Assembly: GCA_938034385.1 (NCBI GenBank)
Contig: CALHLC010000049.1
Location: 1 to 43,046, forward strand
DNA from: an uncultured Bacteriovoracaceae bacterium
GTDB lineage: Bacteria > Bdellovibrionota > Bacteriovoracia > Bacteriovoracales > Bacteriovoracaceae
Direction of reading: 5' to 3'
DNA: 43,046 nt
The translations under genes were made by a program, and so were the position numbers. This document shows positions 8,250 through 19,000 of the stretch, one piece after another. How positions within the stretch are numbered: the first letter of the stretch is position 1; each line of letters opens with the position of its first letter. The notes beneath the pieces were generated by a model, which saw nothing but the letters and a program-made list of their open reading frames with translations, was not told the DNA's origin and did no database searches.

Positions 8250-8272
8250 TTGTCTATTTATATGTATATAAT
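8250..8272 (+). promoter_or_regulatory. Candidate promoter region of the secE-nusG operon
   Basis: A consensus TATAAT lies at 8267-8272 with TG two bases upstream. The -35 region is poorly defined (T-rich). The start point would be about 65 bases before secE. No terminator separates it from the genes downstream until after rpsG, so it may drive a very long transcript. Confidence 0.35.
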
Positions 8273-8341
8273 TTGAATTTCCGATAATTAAGAGTAGTTT
8301 CAATTAATTGAAATATAGTTATTTATCCATTTGGAGGAGCT

Positions 8342-8746
8342 TTGAGCACTAACACCCGAAAAACAAATACATCAAAGTGGTTAAACGCAAGTGTTGCAAT
8401 TACTTGTGTTGTTTTATTATTTCTTTGTACAAGATTTTTTAAAATCATTGGTGAATGGTTTGAACTAGAAGTTAAGATCGGTTCTTACTCAGTCATCTCA
8501 CAAGTTGCATCAGTTTTAATTGCACTTGGAACATTTATTTACATTCAAAAAAATCAACAAGTTTCTACTTTTTTAAAAGACTCTTTTACTGAAGTTGTTA
8601 AGGTTGTTTTCCCTGATAGAAACGAAACATTATCTATGACTTGGAAAGTGATGATACTAGTAACAATTTGTGGATTTGTATTAGGTGTTTTCGATTATTT
8701 CTCAACTTGGTTTTTAAGTTTATTACCTGGTTGGTTTTTAGGATAA
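8342..8746 (+). CDS. secE: Preprotein translocase subunit SecE
   Basis: 134 residues with three membrane segments, near the E. coli length and unlike the short one-span SecE of many other bacteria. The conserved C-terminal region is present: FTEVVKVVFPDRNETLSMTWKV followed by a hydrophobic span. SecE clamps SecY in the inner-membrane protein channel. The start is TTG at 8342 with GGAGGAG ending only 2 bases before it, a tight spacing, and no better start is available. nusG begins 6 bases after the stop. This is the standard secE-nusG pair that heads the ribosomal/RNA polymerase cluster. Confidence 0.93.
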   Translation: MSTNTRKTNTSKWLNASVAITCVVLLFLCTRFFKIIGEWFELEVKIGSYSVISQVASVLIALGTFIYIQKNQQVSTFLKDSFTEVVKVVFPDRNETLSMTWKVMILVTICGFVLGVFDYFSTWFLSLLPGWFLG

Positions 8747-8752
8747 ATTATT

Positions 8753-9478
8753 ATGAGTGAAGAAAATAATTCTGTTGATGGTGAAGCACAAGTTGAAACA
8801 ACTGAAGTTGTAGAAACTGTAAACCAAGAATCAGAAGTAAAGCAAGTTTCGGTTGAAGCAAGTAGTGATGAAGTTGAAGTTGCTACAAGTGATGACGAAG
8901 AAACTGAAGAAGAAGTTGACCGAGGTCCGCTAGCTCGAGGAGATTCTCCAGAGTTCAAGTGGTACGTGGTACATGTCTTCAGTGGATTTGAGCACCGAGT
9001 CAAGAAAACTCTTGTAGATAGAATTGTTAATCATAAGATGACTGAATATTTTGCTGAAATCTTTTTACCTGAAGAAGACGTTACTATTAACGTTAAAGGT
9101 AAGAAGAGAAACATGAAAAAGAAGTTTTTCCCAGGTTACCTGATCGTGAAAATGATCCTAAACGATAAAACTTGGCATTTGGTTAAGAATACTGATAAGA
9201 TCACGGGCTTTGTAAGTGGTGATAAATCTAAACCTAGTCCTATAAAAGAAGAAGAGGCAGCTTTTCTACTTGGTCAGGCTAAAGAAGGTTTCAAGACGAA
9301 AAAGACTCTTTCAAGCTTTAGCGAAGGTGATTCGGTTAAAGTTATTGAAGGTCCGTTTGCTTCATTTGTTGGAACTGTTGAGATGGTAAATGATAAAGGG
9401 AAATTGAAAGTAAATGTTTCAATTTTTGGTAGACCAACACCAGTGGAGTTAGATGCTTCACAAGTAGAAAAAGCATAA
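8753..9478 (+). CDS. nusG: Transcription termination/antitermination factor NusG with acidic N-terminal extension
   Basis: 241 residues against about 180 in most bacteria. The NGN domain starts near residue 68 (FKWYVVHVFSGFEHRVKKTL) and includes the FFPGYLIVKM core and the TDKITGFVSG loop. The KOW domain occupies the C-terminus (FSEGDSVKVIEGPFASFVGTVE). Residues 1-66 are an acidic, Val/Ser/Thr-rich tract with no Met that could serve as a later start. AGGA lies 9 bases before this ATG, overlapping the secE stop, so the extension is very likely translated. NusG links RNA polymerase to Rho or the ribosome. What the acidic arm does is unknown. Confidence 0.96.
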   Translation: MSEENNSVDGEAQVETTEVVETVNQESEVKQVSVEASSDEVEVATSDDEETEEEVDRGPLARGDSPEFKWYVVHVFSGFEHRVKKTLVDRIVNHKMTEYFAEIFLPEEDVTINVKGKKRNMKKKFFPGYLIVKMILNDKTWHLVKNTDKITGFVSGDKSKPSPIKEEEAAFLLGQAKEGFKTKKTLSSFSEGDSVKVIEGPFASFVGTVEMVNDKGKLKVNVSIFGRPTPVELDASQVEKA

Positions 9479-9498
9479 AAAGTTATTTGGAGTAATAT

Positions 9499-9927
9499 AT
9501 GGCAAAGAAAGTTTCAGGTTTTATTAAATTACAAATTGAGGGTGGTAAAGCAAATCCATCTCCACCAATTGGTCCAGCTCTTGGACAAAAAGGTGTAAAT
9601 ATCATGGATTTTTGCAAGGCCTTCAATGCAAAAACTCAAAAAGATGCTGGGACAGTTTTTCCAACTATCATTACAGTTTATTCTGATAGATCATTTACTT
9701 TTATTACTAAGACGCCACCGGCTTCTTATTTAATTAAAAAAGATCTTAAGCTTAAATCTGGTGCAAACAAACCAGGTCATGAAGTAAGAGCAACTATTAA
9801 TGAAGATCAAGTAACGAAAGTTGCTGAAGTGAAAATGCCAGATTTATCTGCAGCAGATATTGAGGCAGGTAAAAGAACTGTTGAAGGTTCATGCCGATCA
9901 ATGGGATTAAAATTAGATTATAAATAA
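9499..9927 (+). CDS. rplK: 50S ribosomal protein L11
   Basis: 142 residues, the usual size. The N-terminal domain has [30 protein letters not shown]. The C-terminal RNA-binding domain ends with GSCRSMGL, the conserved loop contacting 23S rRNA in the GTPase-associated centre. TTGGAG sits 8 bases before the ATG. It lies 20 bases after nusG and in the standard order with rplA. Confidence 0.98.
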   Translation: MAKKVSGFIKLQIEGGKANPSPPIGPALGQKGVNIMDFCKAFNAKTQKDAGTVFPTIITVYSDRSFTFITKTPPASYLIKKDLKLKSGANKPGHEVRATINEDQVTKVAEVKMPDLSAADIEAGKRTVEGSCRSMGLKLDYK

Positions 9928-9933
9928 AACATC

Positions 9934-10000
9934 TGGCCATAAAGGCCAATATTTGACGACGGGAGATAAGACTTAGTGAGCTTATCGATTGGACCGGGAG
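9934..10000 (+). promoter_or_regulatory. Candidate L1-binding operator in the rplK-rplA gap
   Basis: The 79-base gap holds two hairpins. The first is TGGCC/GGCCA (9934-9948). The second is GATAAG/CTTATC (9965-9970 with 9981-9986), flanked by GGGAG on the left (9961-9965) and GATTGGACC on the right (9987-9995). The GGGAG-helix-GACC arrangement resembles the L1 site in 23S rRNA and known L1 mRNA operators, and it abuts the rplA Shine-Dalgarno (GGGAG, 9996-10000). Autogenous control of rplA is inference. Confidence 0.35.
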
Positions 10001-10006
10001 AGAAAA

Positions 10007-10705
10007 ATGAAAAAACGATCAAGAAAGTACGCAGAAGTTGCTACAAAAATTGACCCTGCAAAAAATTACTCAATTAAAGATGCTATCGCACTTGTAAAAA
10101 CAGCAAGCTTTGCAAAGTTTGATGAATCAATTGACTTAGCTTTTAGACTTGGAGTTGATCCAAGACATGCTGATCAAATGATTAGAGGTGCAATCGTTAT
10201 GCCTGGTGGAACTGGGAAAAACGTAAGAGTAGTCGTTATCACTTCTGGTGAGAATATTAAAAAAGCCGAAGAGGCTGGAGCTGACTTAGTAGGTAGTGAA
10301 GATGTTATTGCTAAGATCCAAGGTGGATGGCTTGATTTTGATAGAGTTATCGCTACTCCAGATATGATGGGAAAAGTAGGTAGAGTTGCAAGAGTCTTAG
10401 GGCCAAGAGGTTTAATGCCTAACCCGAAACTTGGAACAGTTACTACTGATGTTGCTAAAGCTGTAAGTGAGCAAAAATCAGGTAAGGTTGAATACAGAAC
10501 AGATAAGACTGGGATTATTCACGTACCAATTGGTAAAAAATCTTTTGATGAAGCTAAGATCATGGATAACTTTAATGCCATCACTAGTGCAATTGTGAAA
10601 GCAAAACCTGCTAGTGCAAAAGGTGTTTTCCTTAAATCATTAACTATTAGTACAACTATGGGCCCTGGTATCAGTATTGATACTTTTGAGGCGTTAAGTA
10701 TATAA
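10007..10705 (+). CDS. rplA: 50S ribosomal protein L1
   Basis: 232 residues from the ATG at 10007, which has GGGAG 6 bases upstream. The frame also opens at a TTG six codons earlier, but that adds a non-conserved charged stub and would overlap the ribosome-binding site. Conserved L1 segments are [56 protein letters not shown] and [15 protein letters not shown]1 forms the mobile stalk near the ribosomal E site and often represses its own operon. Confidence 0.97.
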   Translation: MKKRSRKYAEVATKIDPAKNYSIKDAIALVKTASFAKFDESIDLAFRLGVDPRHADQMIRGAIVMPGGTGKNVRVVVITSGENIKKAEEAGADLVGSEDVIAKIQGGWLDFDRVIATPDMMGKVGRVARVLGPRGLMPNPKLGTVTTDVAKAVSEQKSGKVEYRTDKTGIIHVPIGKKSFDEAKIMDNFNAITSAIVKAKPASAKGVFLKSLTISTTMGPGISIDTFEALSI

Positions 10706-10710
10706 CAAGA

Positions 10711-10775
10711 AACTTGGGGTTGAAGAAAGTCGGCTAAAGCGTAAGCTTATTAAGTCCTACCGAAACTCCCCTCTA
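10711..10775 (+). ncRNA. Ribosomal protein L10 leader
   Basis: The 89-base gap before rplJ carries the signature of the L10(L12)4 autoregulatory leader: a G-rich arm (CTTGGGG, 10713-10719), an internal GCTAAAGCGTAAGCTTA helix, the conserved TAAGTCCTACCGAAAC strand (10751-10766) and a closing CCCC arm. Binding of L10-L7/L12 to such leaders represses rplJL translation in many bacteria. Identified by motif, not by covariance search. Confidence 0.8.
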
Positions 10776-10794
10776 AAATAAAGAGGAGGTAACA

Positions 10795-11427
10795 ATGCTT
10801 ACAAGAGCAAAAAAAGAAGAGATTGTTGCAGGCCTAAAGACAAGTATTGAAGAATCAAAAGCTGTCTTTCTAACAAATTTAATTGGTGTCGGAGCAAATG
10901 ACTCTGTCGCTATTAGAAGAAAAGTTAGAGAAGCTGATGGTAAGGTCATTGTGACTAGAAATACATTGTTTAAAAGAGCCGCTGCAGGAACTCACTTAGA
11001 AGATCTTTTTAAAGATGTAAAAGGTCCTCACGCAATCGCATTTGCTTTTAAAGACGCTCCAGGAGTTGCGAAAGTAATTTATGAAGCTGGAAAAGAAAAT
11101 GACTTGATTGATTTCAAAGGTGGTTTTTTAGGTGATAAGGCCTTAAGTGCTGCTGAAGTCGAGCAACTTGCCCAACTTCCATCAAGAGATGAGATGCTTG
11201 GAACAGTTCTAGCTACTATGATGGCACCTGTCTCAGCGTTTGCAAGAGTATTACATGCAATCAATGAGAAAAAAGCTGAAGGAGCACCTGTTGAAGCTGC
11301 ACCTGCTGCTGAGGAAGCACCAAAAGAAGCTGCTGCTGAAGAGGCACCGGCTACAGAGGCAAAGACTGAAGAAGTAAAAACTGAAGACGCTGGTACAGAC
11401 GCACCGGCCGATGAGAACAAAGAATAA
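10795..11427 (+). CDS. rplJ: 50S ribosomal protein L10 with extended acidic Ala/Glu-rich tail
   Basis: 210 residues; most L10 proteins have 165-180. The rRNA-binding N-terminal domain is standard (LTRAKKEEIVAGLK, AVFLTNLIGVG, KVIVTRNTLFKRA, KGPHAIAFAF), and the L12-binding helix follows (LATMMAPVSAFARVLHAINEKK). Residues ~165-210 are an Ala/Glu/Pro/Thr-rich acidic extension. The rplJ SD (GAGGAGG) lies just downstream of the L10 leader. L10 anchors the L7/L12 stalk that recruits translational GTPases. The tail continues where the L12-binding helix ends, so it may lie near the stalk; its role is unknown. Confidence 0.96.
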   Translation: MLTRAKKEEIVAGLKTSIEESKAVFLTNLIGVGANDSVAIRRKVREADGKVIVTRNTLFKRAAAGTHLEDLFKDVKGPHAIAFAFKDAPGVAKVIYEAGKENDLIDFKGGFLGDKALSAAEVEQLAQLPSRDEMLGTVLATMMAPVSAFARVLHAINEKKAEGAPVEAAPAAEEAPKEAAAEEAPATEAKTEEVKTEDAGTDAPADENKE

Positions 11428-11448
11428 TATTAAATTAGGAGAAATAAT

Positions 11449-11817
11449 ATGAGTTTAACAAATGATCAATTAATGGAACACATTTCATCAATGTCTGTAA
11501 TGGACCTTGCAAATCTTGTAAAAGAAATGGAAGAGAAGTTTGGCGTATCTGCTGCACCTGTTGCAGTTGCTGGTGGAGCTGCTGGTGGCGCTGCTGCTGA
11601 AGCAAAGACTGAGTTTGATGTAGTACTTAAAGCTGCAGGAGCGAAGAAAATTAACGTAATTAAAGAAGTTAGAGCAATTACTGGTCTAGGTCTTAAAGAA
11701 GCAAAAGATATGGTTGAAGGTGCACCTAAAACATTAAAAGAAGGTGTATCTAAAGATGAAGCTGAAGAAATGGTTAAGAAGCTTCAAGCAGCTGGTGCTG
11801 AAGCAGAACTTAAGTAA
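11449..11817 (+). CDS. rplL: 50S ribosomal protein L7/L12
   Basis: 122 residues, normal length. The N-terminal dimerisation helices ([29 protein letters not shown]) are followed by an Ala/Gly hinge and the C-terminal factor-binding domain ([36 protein letters not shown]). TTAGGAG lies 7-8 bases before the ATG. Codon choice is strongly biased, as expected for the most abundant ribosomal protein. A perfect hairpin follows the gene. Confidence 0.98.
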   Translation: MSLTNDQLMEHISSMSVMDLANLVKEMEEKFGVSAAPVAVAGGAAGGAAAEAKTEFDVVLKAAGAKKINVIKEVRAITGLGLKEAKDMVEGAPKTLKEGVSKDEAEEMVKKLQAAGAEAELK

Positions 11818-11834
11818 TTAGTTTGTAATTTTAA

Positions 11835-11870
11835 AAATCAAGGCAAAGATTAAGTTCTTTGCCTTGATTT
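11835..11870 (+). promoter_or_regulatory. 15-bp perfect hairpin between rplL and rpoB (processing site or attenuator)
   Basis: Bases 11835-11849 and 11856-11870 are exact reverse complements around a 6-base TTAAGT loop. Only three T close the downstream arm and no T-run follows, so this is not a canonical terminator. In E. coli the rplL-rpoB gap contains an attenuator and an RNase III cleavage site. This hairpin sits in the same place and could set the ribosomal-protein to polymerase ratio. Confidence 0.8.
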
Positions 11871-11919
11871 GCATTTGGGTTAAGTAAGAGAATATTAAAA
11901 TTTTTTAGGAGTCATTATA

Positions 11920-14900
11920 ATGGCCAATGTATTCGGATTAAATCAGTGGTTTAGAAAGAACTTTAAAAAGTGTGATTACGCGCTTGAGACACCAAGCTTG
12001 ATGAAGCTTCAGTGTTCTTCGTATGAGCAGTTTTTACAAAAAGATGTAGAGCCGGAAAAAAGAGAGGATAAAGGACTTCAAGGAGTTTTTTCATCTGTTT
12101 TTCCTGTTTATGATTTCAACAACACAGTTTGTTTGGAGTTTGTTTCTTATTCACTTGAAGATAGTAAATATACCGTAAAAGAGTGTAGAGCTCGAGGTTT
12201 ATCTTACGAATCACCTTTGAAAGTTACAGTTAGATTATTATTTTTTGAACAAAATGAAGATGATGATGAAAACACTGAAAAGAAAATTTCTTCTATTAAA
12301 GAACAAGAAATTTATCTAGGAAATATTCCTCTTATGACTGAGACTGGATCGTTTGTTTATAACGGAACAGAAAGAGTTATCGTTTCTCAGTTACATAGAT
12401 CACCAGGTATTGTTTTTGAACATGATGGTGGAAAGAAGCACTCTAGTGGGAAAATTTTATTCTCATCTAGAATTATTCCTCATAGAGGATCATGGTTAGA
12501 CTTTGAGTTTGATCATAAAAATGTATTGTTTGCTAGGATTGATAGAAAAAGAAAAATTCACGCAACGGTAATTTTTAAAGCAATGGGTTATTCTAATGAA
12601 GAGATCATGGATTTCTTTTATCAAAAAGAACTCATTCATTTAAAAGAAAATGATTTCAAACGAGAGCTGGATTTTACTTTAATGCTAGGATCTCGGGCGA
12701 GTGAAGATATAATTGATCCTAAGACATCTAAGCCGATTGTATTAAGAGGTAAGAAGATTACTAAGCTTACTCTTAAAAAGTTAGCTGATGCTAAGATTAA
12801 AAAACTTCCTATAGATGTGACAAACGTTGTTGGAAAGGTTTCTTCAAAAGATATTTACGATGATGAAACTGGTGAAGTTATTGTTTCATGTAATGAGACT
12901 CTAACTGAGGCAATTATCTTTGATTTAATTACTAAGAAAATTAAAACAATAGAAGTTTTATACATTGATAATGTAAATTTTGGTGATCAAGTTAGAAATA
13001 CACTTTTATTAGATAAAACCGGCTCTAGTGATGATGCTTTAGTTAAAATCTTTGAAAGATTAAGACCTGGCGAGCCGCCAACAGTTGAAGCAGCTGAAAA
13101 TTTATTTAATAGTTTATTCTTTGATGAAATGAAGTATGACCTCTCTAAAGTTGGTCGTATGAAAATTAATTATAAGTTTGGAATGGATATTCCGGTTTCA
13201 AGAACGGTTTTAACAAAAGACGATATTATTAGAACAGCCCAGTATTTAGTTGATTTAAATAATGGTAAAGGAAAAGTTGATGATATTGATCACCTTGGTA
13301 ACAGAAGAGTTAGAGCTGTTGGTGAGTTATTAGAAAATCAGTTTAGAGTTGGTCTAGTAAGAATGGAGCGATCTATTCGAGAGAGAATGGCCATTCAAGA
13401 ATTAGAAGGAATGATGCCGCATGATTTAATTAATCAAAAGCCGGTAGCTGCTTCAATTAAAGAGTTTTTTGGATCATCTCAATTATCTCAGTTCATGGAT
13501 CAAACGAATCCATTATCTGAAGTAACACATAAAAGAAGACTTTCAGCCTTAGGTCCTGGTGGTTTAACAAGAGAGAGAGCTGGATTTGAAGTACGAGACG
13601 TTCACGCTACTCATTACGGTAGAATGTGTCCGGTTGAGACTCCAGAGGGACCAAATATTGGTCTTATTACTTCACTTGCAACTTATGCTCATGTTTCTGA
13701 ATATGGGTTTATTGAAACTCCTTATAAGAGAGTTGATAACAAAGGAAAGATTGCTGATAAAGTTGAATACTTTTCTGCCTTTGAAGAGGAAGGGAAAATT
13801 ATTGCTCAAGCAAATCCAAGTACAATTAAGACAGGAAAGTTTGAAGGAAATTTAATTCCAGCACGAAGAGAGGGTGAACTTGCATTAGTTGATTCTACTC
13901 AAATTGATATGATGGACGTTGCTCCATCTCAAATGATCTCGATTGCAACAAGTTTGATTCCATTTCTTGAACATGATGATGCCAACAGAGCATTAATGGG
14001 TTCAAATATGATGAGGCAAGCCGTACCAGTTCTAAAAACTGATGCGCCTATTGTAGGAACAGGGAGTGAAGCGAAAGTAGCAAAAGATTCTGGAGCGATT
14101 TTATTTGCAAAAAATTCTGGGAAAGTTGTATTTGTTGATTCCAATAGAATTGTTATCCAGAGAAATGATGCTAAAGCTGGAGAGTCAGGAGTTGATATTT
14201 ACAAACTTTTGAAATACCAAAGATCAAATCAAAATACATGTATGAATCAAAAAGCTCTTATTAAAGAGGGTGATTCTGTAAAAGTTGGAGACGTTTTAGC
14301 AGATGGTCCAGCTACTCATTATGGAGATATTGCTCTTGGACAAAACGTACTTGTGGCATTCATGCCATGGGGTGGATATAACTATGAGGATTCAATTCTA
14401 ATTTCTGAAAACCTTCTAAAGCGAGATGTATTTACATCAATTCATATTGAGAGCTTTGAAGTTGAAGCAAGAGATACAAAGCTTGGTAAAGAAGAAATTA
14501 CAAGAGATATTCCCAATATCAGTGATGAAGCTTTAAGTGACCTTGATGAAGCAGGGATGATTAGAGTTGGAGCGATCATTAAGTCTGGAGATATTCTTGT
14601 TGGTAAGATTACTCCTAAAGGTGAGACTCAACTTTCACCAGAAGAGAAATTATTAAAAGCAATTTTTGGAGATAAAGCAGGGGATGTTAAAGATACATCT
14701 TTAAGAGTTCCATCATCAGTTAGAGGGACAGTTATTGATTTAAATGTTTTCACTAGAGAAGGTGTTGAATTAGATACTAGATCTAAAGCTATTATTGAAG
14801 AAGAAACAAAGTTAATCAGAAGAGATGAGAAAATCGAGATTAATGCAATCAAGAGTTTTGCTGTTAAGAAAATCGTTAAGATGCTTAAAGGTGAAGTGAC

Positions 14901-16044
14901 TGTAGATGCTTTAGTTTCAGAAGATGGTTCTCAAGAATTGCTTACTAAAGGTTCTGAAATCACTGAAGCAGCTCTTTTCAATGTTCCTTTTGATCTTATT
15001 GGATTCTTACCTCTAAACCCAGCTTCAGAGGAAAAATTAACTGAATACTTTGCTGACGTTAGAAACGATATTCAAAAAGTAAGAGCAAAAGCAAATGATG
15101 AAATTGCAAAATTCCATAAAGGGGATACTTTACCTCCAGGAGTTATCAAAAAGATTGTTTGTTACGTGGCGATTAAGAGAAAGCTTCAAGCTGGTGATAA
15201 GATGGCCGGGAGACACGGAAACAAAGGTGTTATCTCAAGAGTTTTACCAGTAGAGGATATGCCATATTTAGCTAACGGTGATCCAGTTGAGATTGTTTTA
15301 AATCCACTAGGGGTTCCGTCACGGATGAATATTGGACAGCTTTTAGAGCTTCACCTTGGTTGGGCCGGACGTGGTCTTGCTGAGAAAGTTAAAACGCTGA
15401 TGCAAAATAGAAAAGAACTTGATTCTCTAAAAGATTTAATTTCAAAAATCTATAAAGAAGAAGGCGTTGATAAGTGGCTTAAGAAAGCTTCTGATAAAGA
15501 AGTATTAAGAATTGGTAAGCAACTTGAAACTGGTGTTAGATTTTCTACTCCTGTTTTCGATGGAGCTAAAGAGAGTGACATTGAAGATATGCTAGAGCTT
15601 GCTGAGCTTGATAAGAGTGGGAAGACGACTTTATTTAACGGTATCACTGGTGAAGCATTTTCAGAGGAAGTTACTGTTGGAATTATGTATATGCTGAAAC
15701 TTCATCACCTTGTTGATGAGAAGATTCACGCTAGATCTACAGGGCCATACTCTCTAGTTACTCAACAACCTCTTGGTGGTAAAGCACAATTTGGTGGTCA
15801 GAGACTTGGGGAAATGGAAGTGTGGGCATTAGAAGCATATGGTGCTGCTTATACTCTTCAAGAGTTCTTAACAGTTAAGTCAGATGACGTAATTGGAAGA
15901 ACGAGAATGTATGAGTCGATAGTAAAAGGTGAAAAAATATTAGAACCAGGATTACCTGAATCATTTAACGTTTTAGTTAAAGAGCTTCAGGCACTTGCTC
16001 TAGATATTACACTTGAAGAAGCTAACCCAGAACAAATTATATAA
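11920..16044 (+). CDS. rpoB: DNA-directed RNA polymerase subunit beta
   Basis: 1374 residues, close to other proteobacterial beta subunits. The protrusion and lobe include [21 protein letters not shown]. The rifampicin region starts near residue 518 ([21 protein letters not shown], then [10 protein letters not shown]) and has wild-type residues at the positions usually mutated in resistance. [24 protein letters not shown], the [12 protein letters not shown] segment, [11 protein letters not shown] and the C-terminal [24 protein letters not shown] clamp region are intact. TTAGGAG lies 9 bases before the ATG. rpoC follows after 24 bases. Confidence 0.99.
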   Translation: MANVFGLNQWFRKNFKKCDYALETPSLMKLQCSSYEQFLQKDVEPEKREDKGLQGVFSSVFPVYDFNNTVCLEFVSYSLEDSKYTVKECRARGLSYESPLKVTVRLLFFEQNEDDDENTEKKISSIKEQEIYLGNIPLMTETGSFVYNGTERVIVSQLHRSPGIVFEHDGGKKHSSGKILFSSRIIPHRGSWLDFEFDHKNVLFARIDRKRKIHATVIFKAMGYSNEEIMDFFYQKELIHLKENDFKRELDFTLMLGSRASEDIIDPKTSKPIVLRGKKITKLTLKKLADAKIKKLPIDVTNVVGKVSSKDIYDDETGEVIVSCNETLTEAIIFDLITKKIKTIEVLYIDNVNFGDQVRNTLLLDKTGSSDDALVKIFERLRPGEPPTVEAAENLFNSLFFDEMKYDLSKVGRMKINYKFGMDIPVSRTVLTKDDIIRTAQYLVDLNNGKGKVDDIDHLGNRRVRAVGELLENQFRVGLVRMERSIRERMAIQELEGMMPHDLINQKPVAASIKEFFGSSQLSQFMDQTNPLSEVTHKRRLSALGPGGLTRERAGFEVRDVHATHYGRMCPVETPEGPNIGLITSLATYAHVSEYGFIETPYKRVDNKGKIADKVEYFSAFEEEGKIIAQANPSTIKTGKFEGNLIPARREGELALVDSTQIDMMDVAPSQMISIATSLIPFLEHDDANRALMGSNMMRQAVPVLKTDAPIVGTGSEAKVAKDSGAILFAKNSGKVVFVDSNRIVIQRNDAKAGESGVDIYKLLKYQRSNQNTCMNQKALIKEGDSVKVGDVLADGPATHYGDIALGQNVLVAFMPWGGYNYEDSILISENLLKRDVFTSIHIESFEVEARDTKLGKEEITRDIPNISDEALSDLDEAGMIRVGAIIKSGDILVGKITPKGETQLSPEEKLLKAIFGDKAGDVKDTSLRVPSSVRGTVIDLNVFTREGVELDTRSKAIIEEETKLIRRDEKIEINAIKSFAVKKIVKMLKGEVTVDALVSEDGSQELLTKGSEITEAALFNVPFDLIGFLPLNPASEEKLTEYFADVRNDIQKVRAKANDEIAKFHKGDTLPPGVIKKIVCYVAIKRKLQAGDKMAGRHGNKGVISRVLPVEDMPYLANGDPVEIVLNPLGVPSRMNIGQLLELHLGWAGRGLAEKVKTLMQNRKELDSLKDLISKIYKEEGVDKWLKKASDKEVLRIGKQLETGVRFSTPVFDGAKESDIEDMLELAELDKSGKTTLFNGITGEAFSEEVTVGIMYMLKLHHLVDEKIHARSTGPYSLVTQQPLGGKAQFGGQRLGEMEVWALEAYGAAYTLQEFLTVKSDDVIGRTRMYESIVKGEKILEPGLPESFNVLVKELQALALDITLEEANPEQII

Positions 16045-16068
16045 GTATAAAAAATACGAAGGATATAA

Positions 16069-19000
16069 ATGAAAGATTTATTAAATTTCTTTGATAAACC
16101 AAAAGATCCAATTAGCGTTGAAGCTGTTTCGATCAAGATGGCTTCTCCTGATACAATTAGAGAGTGGTCGTATGGTGAAGTAAAGAAACCTGAGACAATC
16201 AATTATAGAACTTTTAAGCCTGAAAAAGAGGGACTCTTTTGTGCTAAGATTTTTGGACCTATCAAAGATTATGAATGTATCTGTGGTAAGTACAAGAGAA
16301 TGAAGCACAGAGGTGTTGTTTGTGAAAAGTGTGGGGTTGAAGTAACTCTATCAAGAGTTAGAAGAGAGAGATGTGGACACATTGATCTTGCTGCTCCTGT
16401 TGCTCATATTTGGTTTTTAAGATCACTTCCTTCAAGAATCGGTGCTCTTTTAGATTTAACTTTAAAAGATTTAGAGCGAGTTTTATATAACGAAGCTTAT
16501 ATAGTTGTTGAATCTGCAACTAAAGATCAAGAAGGTGGATTAGAGATCGGTACAATTTTATCAGAACAAAAATGTACGGAATTAAGAGAAGCTGGAATTG
16601 ATTTTAAAGTTGGAATGGGTGGAGAAGTTATCAAGAGAATGCTTGGAAATATCGATATCGATTTAGAGTATAAAGAAGTTCGAGACGCTCTTAAAGTTGT
16701 AACAACTGCTCTTGGTACTGCAAAACTTATTAAAAGATTAAAAGTTTTAGAATCAATAAGAAGATCAGATAATAATCCTGAATGGTTTATGATGGATGTT
16801 ATTCCAGTATTACCACCAGATTTAAGACCACTAGTTCCACTAGAAGCTGGTCGATTTGCTACTTCAGATCTTAACGATCTTTATAGAAGAGTAATTAATA
16901 GAAATAATCGTCTAAAAAGATTAATGGAACTTAACGCTCCAGAGATTATTATTAGAAACGAGAAGAGAATGCTTCAAGAAGCAGTTGATGCTCTTTTTGA
17001 TAATGGCAGACGAGGTAAAGTATTTACTGGTGCTAATAAAAGACCACTTAGATCTTTATCAGATATGCTTAAAGGGAAGCAAGGTCGATTTAGACAAAAC
17101 CTACTTGGTAAACGGGTAGATTACTCTGGTAGATCGGTTATTGTTGTTGGTCCAACCTTGAGACTTCATCAATGTGGCCTTCCAAAGAAGATGGCATTAG
17201 AACTTTTCAAACCATTTATCTACAATAAGCTAATTGAAAAAGGTCATTGTACAACAATTAAAGTTGCTAAGAAGATGGTTGATAATGAGAAGCAAGAAGT
17301 TTGGGATATCCTTGATGAGGTAGTTAAAGAACATCCAGTAATGCTAAACAGAGCACCTACACTTCACAGACTTGGTATTCAAGCATTTGAACCAGTTCTT
17401 ATTGAAGGGAAAGCAATTAGACTTCACCCATTAGTATGTACAGCTTTCAACGCTGACTTTGATGGTGACCAGATGGCAGTTCACGTTCCATTATCTGTTG
17501 AAGCACAGATTGAAACGAGAGTACTTGCTATGAGTACAAATAATATTTTATCTCCTAAAGATGGAACTCCAATTATTGTTCCTTCTCAGGATATTGTTCT
17601 TGGTATGTATTACATGTCGAGAATTAGACCTTATTCAAGAGGTCATGGAAGTTCATTTGCTTCTAAAGAAGAAGCTCAATTTTCTTATCATACAAATAAC
17701 CTTCACCTTCAAGCACCGATTAAAGTTAGAATCGATGGTGAGATGAAAGAGACTACTGTAGGTAGAACATTTGTTTATGATATTCTTCCAAGTTGTCTGA
17801 ACTATGATGACATCAATAAGATCTTGAATAAAAAAGCGTTAGGGAAACTTCTTGATAAGGCCTATAGAAGTGGTACTGAAAAAGACACAGTTTTATTTGC
17901 AGATGCAATTATGAGAATGGGTTATGAGTACGCAACTAAAGCAGGGATTTCTATTAACGTTAAGGATATGGAAATACCTAAAGAGAAACCTTCAATTATT
18001 CAAGCTTCTCAAGATGAAGTTGATTTAATTACAAATGAATACAACGAAGGTGCGATCACAAATGGTGAGCGATACAATAAGATTGTAGACGTTTGGGCGC
18101 AGACAAATGAAAGGCTTTCAAAAGTTATGATTGAAAACCTATCAACTGATGAGTTTACTGATGAAAAAGGTAATGTAGAAACTGCTCCATCGTTTAATTC
18201 AATTTTTATGATGGCTGACTCTGGAGCCAGGGGTTCTCAGGCTCAAATTAGACAGCTTGCAGGTATGAGGGGATTAATGGCCAAGCCATCTGGTGAGATC
18301 ATTGAGACACCGATTACTTCAAACTTTAGAGAAGGACTATCAGTTCTTCAATACTTTGCTTCATCTCACGGTGCGAGGAAAGGTCTAGCCGATACAGCTC
18401 TTAAGACAGCAAACTCTGGTTATCTTACAAGAAGACTAGTTGATGTTGCTCAAGACGGTATTATCAGACAAGTTGATTGTAACTCTGAAGATGGAATCAT
18501 TCTAACTTCTAGAATTGAATCAGGTGAAATTACTCAACATATTAGTGCAAGAGTTCTTGGTCGTATTGCGATGGAAGATGTTCTTGGAAAAACTGGTGAA
18601 GTAATTTTTAAAAGAAATCACATGTTTGTTGAAGAAGATGTTTCAACAATTGAAGATGAAGATATCGATCAAATTAAAGTTAGATCAGTTATTACCTGTG
18701 ATGAAAAATATGGATTCTGTGCGATGTGTTTCGGACGAGATCTTGCTCGTGGACATTTAGTTAGCCAAGGTGAGGCCGTTGGAATTATTGCTGCTCAATC
18801 AATTGGGGAACCAGGAACACAGCTTACGATGAGAACATTCCACGTTGGTGGTACTGCAACTGCAGGTGCTCAGGTAAATAAATCGGAAGCAAAAACTTCT
18901 GGGATTATAAAGTTAGAAAACGTTAAGAGTGTTGCTAGAGAAGATGGTAGTGACATCATCATGAATAAAACTGGTGAAATTGTTATTAAGACAGAAAATG

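Noticed and set aside
8013-8276. 87-codon open frame opposite xth running toward secE
   Set aside because: It overlaps the conserved exonuclease III N-terminus and has no recognised protein features; the secE promoter lies at its end.
11079-11420. 113-codon open frame antisense to rplJ
   Set aside because: It mirrors the Ala/Glu-rich biased codons of L10, has no ribosome-binding site and no recognisable protein features.
13586-13855. Out-of-frame open stretches inside rpoB, rpoC and fusA
   Set aside because: All lie within intact, highly conserved genes and show Leu/Lys-rich shadow composition.
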